32,337 nt of DNA from Streptomyces beijiangensis (GTDB taxonomy: Bacteria; Actinomycetota; Actinomycetes; Streptomycetales; Streptomycetaceae): NCBI RefSeq assembly GCF_017315755.1, contig NZ_JAFLRJ010000031.1, positions 1-32,337 of the forward strand, given 5' to 3'. Below are positions 27,360 to 32,337 of the stretch, one piece after another; the stretch's first letter is position 1; the number at the start of each line of letters is the position of its first letter. The notes below the pieces were generated by a model that saw only the letters and a list, made by a program, of their open reading frames with translations, did not search any database and was not told the DNA's origin. The translations under genes were made by a program, and so were the position numbers.

Positions 27360-27400
27360 GTCGGTCTCCGCTGACCGCACTGAAAGGACTTTGACCAGCA

Positions 27401-30028
27401 ATGGCCGACGAGAATTCCCCGGCGCTGCCTGCCGGCATCCCTGATGAGCCCGTAGCGTCCGGCGTGAGCATGCGTGTCGAGCCGGTCGGGCTCGAGACCG
27501 AGATGCAGCGTTCGTACCTCGACTACGCGATGTCCGTCATCGTGTCGCGTGCGCTGCCGGACGTACGGGACGGGCTGAAGCCCGTGCACCGCCGCGTCCT
27601 GTACGCGATGTACGACGGCGGCTACCGGCCCGAGAAGGGCTTCTACAAGTGCGCCCGCGTCGTCGGTGACGTCATGGGTACGTACCACCCGCACGGTGAC
27701 TCCTCGATCTACGACGCCCTGGTCCGCCTGGCGCAGCACTGGTCGATGCGCATGCCGCTCGTGGACTCCAACGGCAACTTCGGTTCCCCGGGCAACGACC
27801 CGGCCGCCGCCATGCGGTACACCGAGTGCAAGATGATGCCGCTGTCCATGGAGATGGTCCGGGACATCGACGAGGACACCGTCGATTTCAAGGACAACTA
27901 CGACGGCCGCAACAAGGAGCCGGTGGTTCTGCCGGCGCGCTTCCCGAACCTGCTCATCAACGGTTCGGCGGGCATCGCGGTCGGTATGGCCACCAACATC
28001 CCGCCGCACAACCTCCGCGAGGTGGCGGCAGGCGCGCAGTGGTACCTGGAGAACCCGGAGGCCACGCACGAGGAGCTCCTGGACGCGCTGCTCGAACGCA
28101 TCAAGGGCCCGGACTTCCCGACGGGCGCGCTCGTTGTGGGCCGCAAGGGCATCGAGGACGCGTACCGCACGGGCCGCGGCTCGATCACGATGCGTGCGGT
28201 CGTGGCGGTCGAGGAGATCCAGGGCCGTCAGTGCCTGGTGGTCACGGAGCTTCCGTACCAGACCAACCCCGACAACCTCGCGCAGAAGATCGCCGACCTG
28301 GTGAAGGACGGCAAGGTCGGCGGCATCGCGGACGTCCGTGACGAGACGTCCTCGCGCACCGGCCAGCGGCTGGTCGTCGTGCTGAAGCGCGACGCGGTCG
28401 CCAAGGTCGTACTGAACAACCTGTACAAGCACACCGACCTGCAGACGAACTTCGGCGCGAACATGCTGGCGCTCGTCGACGGGGTGCCGCGCACGCTGTC
28501 GGTCGACGCGTTCATCCGCCACTGGGTGACGCACCAGATCGAGGTCATCGTCCGGCGTACGAGGTTCCGCCTGCGCAAGGCGGAGGAGCGCGCCCACATC
28601 CTGCGCGGTCTGCTCAAGGCGCTGGACGCGATCGACGAGGTCATCGCACTCATCCGGCGCAGCAACACCGTGGAGATCGCGCGCGAGGGCCTGATGGGCC
28701 TGCTGGAGATCGACGAGATCCAGGCGAACGCGATCCTGGAGATGCAGCTGCGCCGGCTGGCCGCTCTGGAGCACCAGAAGATCACGGCTGAGCACGACGA
28801 GCTGCAGGCCAAGATCAACGAGTACAACGCGATTCTCGCCTCGCCCGAGCGGCAGCGGCAGATCGTCAGCGAGGAACTGGCGGCGATCGTCGACAAGTTC
28901 GGCGACGACCGGCGCTCCAAGCTGGTGCCCTTCGACGGTGACATGTCCATCGAGGACCTCATCGCCGAGGAAGACATCGTCGTCACCATCACCAACGGCG
29001 GCTACGTCAAGCGCACCAAGACCGAGGACTACCGCTCGCAGAAGCGCGGCGGCAAGGGCGTCCGCGGGGCGAAGCTGAAGCAGGACGACATCGTCGACCA
29101 CTTCTTCGTCTCCACGACGCACCACTGGCTGCTGTTCTTCACGAACAAGGGGCGGGTCTACCGGGCGAAGGCGTACGAGCTCCCGGATGCCGGCCGTGAC
29201 GCTCGCGGCCAGCACGTCGCCAACCTGCTGGCCTTCCAGCCGGACGAGCAGATCGCGCAGATCCTGGCGATCCGTGACTACAACGCGGCGCCGTACCTGA
29301 TCCTGGCCACCAAGGGTGGCCTGGTGAAGAAGACCTCCCTGAAGGACTACGACTCTCCCCGTTCGGGTGGTGTCATCGCAATCAATCTCCGGGAGACCGG
29401 GGACGGCAGCGACGACGAGCTGATCGGTGCCGAGCTGGTGTCCTCCGAGGACGACCTGCTGCTGGTCAGCAGGAAGGCACAGTCGATCCGGTTCACCGCG
29501 ACGGACGATGCGCTGCGTCCGATGGGGCGGGCTACCTCGGGCGTCAAGGGCATGAGTTTCCGTGAGGGCGACGAACTGCTCTCGATGAATGTCGTCAGGC
29601 CGGGTACGTTCGTGTTCACCGCCACCGACGGCGGGTACGCGAAGCGCACCCCCGTCGACGAGTACCGCGTCCAGGGTCGCGGTGGCCTCGGTATCAAGGC
29701 CGCCAAGATTGTGGAGGACAGGGGATCGCTCGTCGGCGCGCTGGTGGTCGAGGAGACGGACGAGATCCTCGCCATCACGCTCGGCGGTGGTGTGATTCGT
29801 ACGCGAGTCAATGAAGTCAGGGAGACGGGCCGTGACACCATGGGCGTCCAACTGATCAACCTGGGCAAGCGCGATGCCGTCGTCGGTATCGCTCGTAACG
29901 CCGAGGCCGGCCGCGAGGCGGAAGAGGTCGACGGTCCCGAAGGGGACGAGATCGACGAGGCCACGGACAGCGCGGCCGAGGCTGTGACCGAGGGCACCGA
30001 GCCCTTGGCCGGGGAGCACGAGGAGTAG
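27401..30028 (+). CDS. gyrA: DNA gyrase subunit A
   Basis: The DNA-cleaving subunit of gyrase, 875 residues. The winged-helix domain has the catalytic tyrosine Y140 in AAAMRYTE. The quinolone-resistance region reads [17 protein letters not shown], with Ser101 and Asp105 at the positions of E. coli Ser83 and Asp87, so no classical resistance change is present. A tower and coiled-coil region follow ([19 protein letters not shown]). The C-terminal DNA-wrapping pinwheel contains a GyrA-box (QKRGGKG). An acidic tail ends the protein (about 835-875). GAAAGGA precedes the ATG, 41 bases after gyrB. Confidence 0.98.
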   Translation: MADENSPALPAGIPDEPVASGVSMRVEPVGLETEMQRSYLDYAMSVIVSRALPDVRDGLKPVHRRVLYAMYDGGYRPEKGFYKCARVVGDVMGTYHPHGDSSIYDALVRLAQHWSMRMPLVDSNGNFGSPGNDPAAAMRYTECKMMPLSMEMVRDIDEDTVDFKDNYDGRNKEPVVLPARFPNLLINGSAGIAVGMATNIPPHNLREVAAGAQWYLENPEATHEELLDALLERIKGPDFPTGALVVGRKGIEDAYRTGRGSITMRAVVAVEEIQGRQCLVVTELPYQTNPDNLAQKIADLVKDGKVGGIADVRDETSSRTGQRLVVVLKRDAVAKVVLNNLYKHTDLQTNFGANMLALVDGVPRTLSVDAFIRHWVTHQIEVIVRRTRFRLRKAEERAHILRGLLKALDAIDEVIALIRRSNTVEIAREGLMGLLEIDEIQANAILEMQLRRLAALEHQKITAEHDELQAKINEYNAILASPERQRQIVSEELAAIVDKFGDDRRSKLVPFDGDMSIEDLIAEEDIVVTITNGGYVKRTKTEDYRSQKRGGKGVRGAKLKQDDIVDHFFVSTTHHWLLFFTNKGRVYRAKAYELPDAGRDARGQHVANLLAFQPDEQIAQILAIRDYNAAPYLILATKGGLVKKTSLKDYDSPRSGGVIAINLRETGDGSDDELIGAELVSSEDDLLLVSRKAQSIRFTATDDALRPMGRATSGVKGMSFREGDELLSMNVVRPGTFVFTATDGGYAKRTPVDEYRVQGRGGLGIKAAKIVEDRGSLVGALVVEETDEILAITLGGGVIRTRVNEVRETGRDTMGVQLINLGKRDAVVGIARNAEAGREAEEVDGPEGDEIDEATDSAAEAVTEGTEPLAGEHEE

Positions 30029-30031
30029 AGC

Positions 30032-30682
30032 GTGAGTGGAGCCACGGGCGCCGGAGCGGCCGCTTCCGGAGCTGGAGCACATGGTGCCCGTGGCCCTGCC
30101 GCGGACTCCCAAGGGGGAACGGTGACGGACACCCGGGGGGCGCAGCCCCAACCGCAGAGTTACGCGGGGCAGCAGCAGCCCCCGTACCAGCCGCCGCAGG
30201 CCTATCCGGCGCCTCAGGGCGGCGGGGGCACGCACGGAGGACAGCAGCGCGGCGGTGGGCAGCAAACCGGTGCGGTGCGCCGTCCCCGTACGGGCGCACG
30301 GACGACTCCGCGGACGCGCAAGGCGCGGCTGCGGGTGGCCAAGGCCGATCCGTGGTCGGTGATGAAGGTGAGCTTCCTGCTCTCCATCGCGCTGGGCATC
30401 TGCACGGTGGTCGCGGCCGCCGTGCTGTGGATGGTCATGGACGCCATGGGGGTCTTCTCCACGGTGGGCGGCACCATCAGTGAGGCCACGGGCTCCACGG
30501 AGAGCAGCGGGTTCGATCTTCAGTCGTTCCTGTCGCTGCCGCGGGTGCTCCTCTTCACGTCGGTCATCGCGGTGATCGATGTGGTGCTCGCCACGGCGCT
30601 GGCGACGCTCGGGGCCTTCATCTACAACCTGTCGGCCGGGTTCGTCGGGGGCGTCGAGCTCACCCTCGCCGAGGACGAGTAG
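30032..30682 (+). CDS. DUF3566 membrane protein
   Basis: A protein of 216 residues of unknown function. About 105 N-terminal residues are Gly/Gln/Pro-rich and disordered, followed by a basic stretch (RTTPRTRKARLRVAKADPWS). The DUF3566-like region has two transmembrane helices (VSFLLSIALGICTVVAAAVL; LLFTSVIAVIDVVLATALAT) joined by an extracellular loop. It ends in an acidic tail. The GTG start lies 3 bases after the gyrA stop and follows GAGGAG; a second GTG at 30122 with GGGGGAAC upstream is a credible alternative. A similar protein follows gyrA in mycobacteria, so a link to cell growth or division is possible but unproven. Confidence 0.88.
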   Translation: MSGATGAGAAASGAGAHGARGPAADSQGGTVTDTRGAQPQPQSYAGQQQPPYQPPQAYPAPQGGGGTHGGQQRGGGQQTGAVRRPRTGARTTPRTRKARLRVAKADPWSVMKVSFLLSIALGICTVVAAAVLWMVMDAMGVFSTVGGTISEATGSTESSGFDLQSFLSLPRVLLFTSVIAVIDVVLATALATLGAFIYNLSAGFVGGVELTLAEDE

Positions 30683-30699
30683 AGCTGCGGGTATCGATT

Positions 30700-30728
30700 T
30701 TGGGACTGGCCCTGAAGTGCGCTAATCT
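30700..30728 (+). promoter_or_regulatory. Probable promoter of tRNA-Ile
   Basis: TTGGGA (30700-30705) and TAATCT (30723-30728) are separated by 17 bases, ending 13 bases before the tRNA. This fits a vegetative promoter. Confidence 0.55.
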
Positions 30729-30741
30729 TCAGGGGCAGCGC

Positions 30742-30815
30742 GGGGCTATAGCTCAGTTGGTTAGAGCGCATCCCTGATAAGGATGAGGCCACAGGTTCAA
30801 ATCCTGTTAGCCCCA
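30742..30815 (+). tRNA. tRNA-Ile (anticodon GAT)
   Basis: A 74-base cloverleaf. The acceptor stem pairs GGGGCTA with TAGCCCC, with discriminator A. The D arm is GCTC/GAGC, the anticodon stem CATCC/GGATG, and the loop CTGATAA carries anticodon GAT at 30776-30778. The T arm is around GGTTCAAATCC. The next bases are CCG, so the final A of CCA is not encoded and must be added by the Cca enzyme. tRNA-Ile after gyrA is a conserved actinobacterial position. Confidence 0.98.
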
Positions 30816-30823
30816 CCGCGATG

Positions 30824-30863
30824 ATCGGCCCGGACGGATTTCCGTCCGGGCCGATTGCTTTTT
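30824..30863 (+). terminator. Intrinsic terminator of tRNA-Ile
   Basis: ATCGGCCCGGACGG and CCGTCCGGGCCGAT form a perfect 14-bp stem with an ATTT loop, followed by TGCTTTTT. It starts nine bases after the tRNA. Confidence 0.93.
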
Positions 30864-30982
30864 CGCTGACTGGTGTCTGCGCTGCGGGAGTTGACTCCCA
30901 TCTAGGTCACCGATCGGTATCGGTCGGTGTGTATAGTCGGGCGGCAGAGTTCCCTTACGCCAAGGAAAGACGAGGTCGCGCG

Positions 30983-31117
30983 GTGAAGAAGCTTCTCCTG
31001 GTCGCACTGGCTGCCATCGGCGGGCTCCTCGTGTACCGCCAGATCCAGGCGGATCGCGCCGAGCAGGATCTGTGGACGGAGGCGACTGACTCCGTGCCCG
31101 CAGGTTCGGGTGTGTGA
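30983..31117 (+). CDS. DLW-39-type small protein (44 aa)
   Basis: A very small protein: a basic start (VKKLLLVALAAIGGLLVYRQ), one hydrophobic helix, then AEQDLWTEATD containing the Asp-Leu-Trp motif that names this actinobacterial family. The function is unknown; it may be a single-span membrane peptide. The GTG start follows GACGAGG. It stands alone between two terminators. Upstream are a TATAGT at 30932-30937 and a palindrome at 30909-30918, which may be promoter parts. Confidence 0.85.
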   Translation: MKKLLLVALAAIGGLLVYRQIQADRAEQDLWTEATDSVPAGSGV

Positions 31118-31138
31118 GACCCAGCGCCTGATCACTTC

Positions 31139-31166
31139 GCCCCGGTCGCGCTGCGGCCGGGGCTTT
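31139..31166 (+). terminator. Terminator after the DLW-39 gene
   Basis: GCCCCGG and CCGGGGC form a 7-bp stem around an 11-base loop, followed by TTTG, 21 bases past the stop. Confidence 0.7.
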
Positions 31167-31220
31167 GTGCTGTTCACTTACGTAAATCATCTGCTTGCGA
31201 AAGCAAAGGTGGAGTAGTCG

Positions 31221-32337
31221 GTGAAGCGGGTGCTGGCCGCCCTGGCGGCGATATGCGCGGTGGTGGCGTTGCCGGGGCAGGCGTGGGCGGCGGAGGGGCC
31301 TCTTCCGTACTCCTTCGACCCGGCGGGCCGTGTGGTGCGGGGCGCGGCGAGCACCGGCGACGCGCCGGCGCTGGCGGCCGGGGGGACGTACAGGGACTCG
31401 ATCGGGCCCGGCGAGAAACGTGTCTACCGGCTGGACCTGGACAGCAGGAGCGACGCGTACGTCTCGGCTGTCGCCGTCCCGGGGAAGGGCGAGCGCGTCG
31501 ACTACAGCGACGGCATCACGGTCACGGTGCAGGACCGCGACGGATACAGTTGCAGCGACAACTCCACGACGTTCGAATCGGCGCAGTTCGCCCGGCCGAT
31601 CGCCGCGTACGCCTACCGGACGATCGGCAGGGGCGGCGCCTCCTGCCAGGCCGCGGGCGCGTACTACGCGGTCGTGGAGCGGAAGACCAAGGACATCGCG
31701 GGGCAGGGCGACTGGGCGGTGGAGCTGCGCCAGGCGCAGGAGCCTCCTGTGCGGACGGGCGGACCGAGCACCGCGCCCACGAGCTGGCCCAGCGGCTCGC
31801 CGGCGCCGCTCACGGGTGACGGGACGGACCGTGCCGGGGGTACGGGCTTCAACGACGCGCCCGAGCTGCGCAAGGGAGTCTGGAGGAGCGGGATCGTTCC
31901 CGGGCAGACTCTCTTCTACCGGGTTCCTGTGACGTGGGGACAGCAGCTGTACGCCGGGGCCGAACTCGGCAGTTCGCCGTCCGGGACTGGATCCGGCAGG
32001 GCATATCTGCCGGGTGCGCTGGTGATGCGGCTGTACAACCCGCTGCGTGGCTCAGTCGAGAGCGTGAGCACGGCCTACGACGGGAAACAGAAGGCCGTCG
32101 AGCTGGACCCGCTGCCCCCGGTGGCGTACGAGAACCGCTTCGGCATCGGCGACAAGGTCGAGGGGATGCGGGCCGCGGGTTCGTTCTACCTGGCCGTCAC
32201 CCTGAGCCCGGAGGTCGCCGCGAGCTTCGGTACGGCGCATGCGCTGACGCTGCGGGTGAACGTCAAGGGGCAGGCGCTGCAGGGGCCTTCGTACGACGGG
32301 GTTGCTCCGGACCTCGGGGCGGCGGGCGGCGCGCCGG
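31221..32337 (+). CDS. Secreted protein with duplicated module, 3' end missing
   Basis: An ORF open to the window edge (372 codons seen). It starts with a clear signal peptide (VKRVLAALAAICAVVALPGQ, cleavage after AWA). Two related modules follow: DAPALAAGGTYRDSIGPG at about residue 47 and DAPELRKGVWRSGIVPG at about 212, each continuing to a Tyr-Arg pair, separated by a Pro/Ser/Thr-rich linker. The first module holds two Cys (YSCSDN, ASCQAAG) that may form a disulfide. The GTG start follows AAGGTGGAG. I do not recognise the family with certainty; an exported cell-surface protein, perhaps with a C-terminal membrane anchor beyond the window, is the best reading. The base-level start rests on reading-frame continuity. 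Confidence 0.8.
   Translation, partial: MKRVLAALAAICAVVALPGQAWAAEGPLPYSFDPAGRVVRGAASTGDAPALAAGGTYRDSIGPGEKRVYRLDLDSRSDAYVSAVAVPGKGERVDYSDGITVTVQDRDGYSCSDNSTTFESAQFARPIAAYAYRTIGRGGASCQAAGAYYAVVERKTKDIAGQGDWAVELRQAQEPPVRTGGPSTAPTSWPSGSPAPLTGDGTDRAGGTGFNDAPELRKGVWRSGIVPGQTLFYRVPVTWGQQLYAGAELGSSPSGTGSGRAYLPGALVMRLYNPLRGSVESVSTAYDGKQKAVELDPLPPVAYENRFGIGDKVEGMRAAGSFYLAVTLSPEVAASFGTAHALTLRVNVKGQALQGPSYDGVAPDLGAAGGAP

Noticed and set aside
30710..30734. CCCTGAAG/CTTCAGGG hairpin before tRNA-Ile
   Set aside because: It has a 9-base loop and no T-run, and it overlaps the better-supported tRNA promoter.

Overview
The window is a chromosomal replication-origin region from a high-GC actinomycete, almost certainly a Streptomyces or a close relative. 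The evidence is the high GC content with frequent GTG and TTG starts, the gene order around dnaA, a DnaA protein with a very long Pro/Gln-rich linker, an oriC packed with TTGTCCACA-type boxes, and nine exact copies of the ParB site GTTTCACGTGAAAC. Gene names rest on protein families and this conserved order; no database was searched.

Left part (1-11.2 kb): the tRNA CCA-adding enzyme gene (minus strand) diverges from a plus-strand block. That block holds a secreted/membrane-anchored DUF6049-type protein, the lipid II flippase MurJ, a membrane-anchored pseudokinase, the ECF sigma factor SigM with its overlapping anti-sigma factor, and thioredoxin reductase with thioredoxin. A sequence exactly matching the sigma-R promoter consensus (GGAAT-N18-GTT) lies just before trxB. 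A strong intrinsic terminator ends trxA.

Middle part (11.2-18.1 kb, minus strand): a GNAT acetyltransferase, a doubtful small membrane-protein ORF, parB and parA (chromosome segregation), rsmG (16S rRNA methyltransferase), then the jag-yidC-yidD-rnpA-rpmH cluster (RNA-binding protein, membrane insertase and helper, RNase P protein, ribosomal protein L34). The 45-residue L34 gene is easily missed.

Origin and right part (18.1-32.3 kb, plus strand): dnaA, the 0.8-kb oriC, dnaN, a short-form 6-phosphogluconate dehydrogenase, recF, a DciA-type (DUF721) helicase-loader candidate, a gene-free stretch with two parS sites, gyrB, gyrA, a DUF3566 membrane protein, tRNA-Ile(GAT) with promoter and terminator, a 44-residue DLW-39-type protein, and a secreted protein cut by the window end. 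Essential genes on both sides of oriC mostly point away from it, so transcription and replication run together there; the murJ-trxA block is the exception.

The genes form one functional neighbourhood: initiation (DnaA, DciA, oriC), elongation and repair (DnaN, RecF), supercoiling (GyrAB), origin segregation (ParAB-parS), and envelope or protein-export functions. I see no mobile element, CRISPR array, toxin-antitoxin pair or foreign island. This is core genome, and no wholly new system is evident. The points most worth a second look are parS sites embedded in frame in three genes, DnaA boxes next to a parS in the parA leader, a perfect dyad in the gnd leader, and an internal duplication in the terminal secreted protein.
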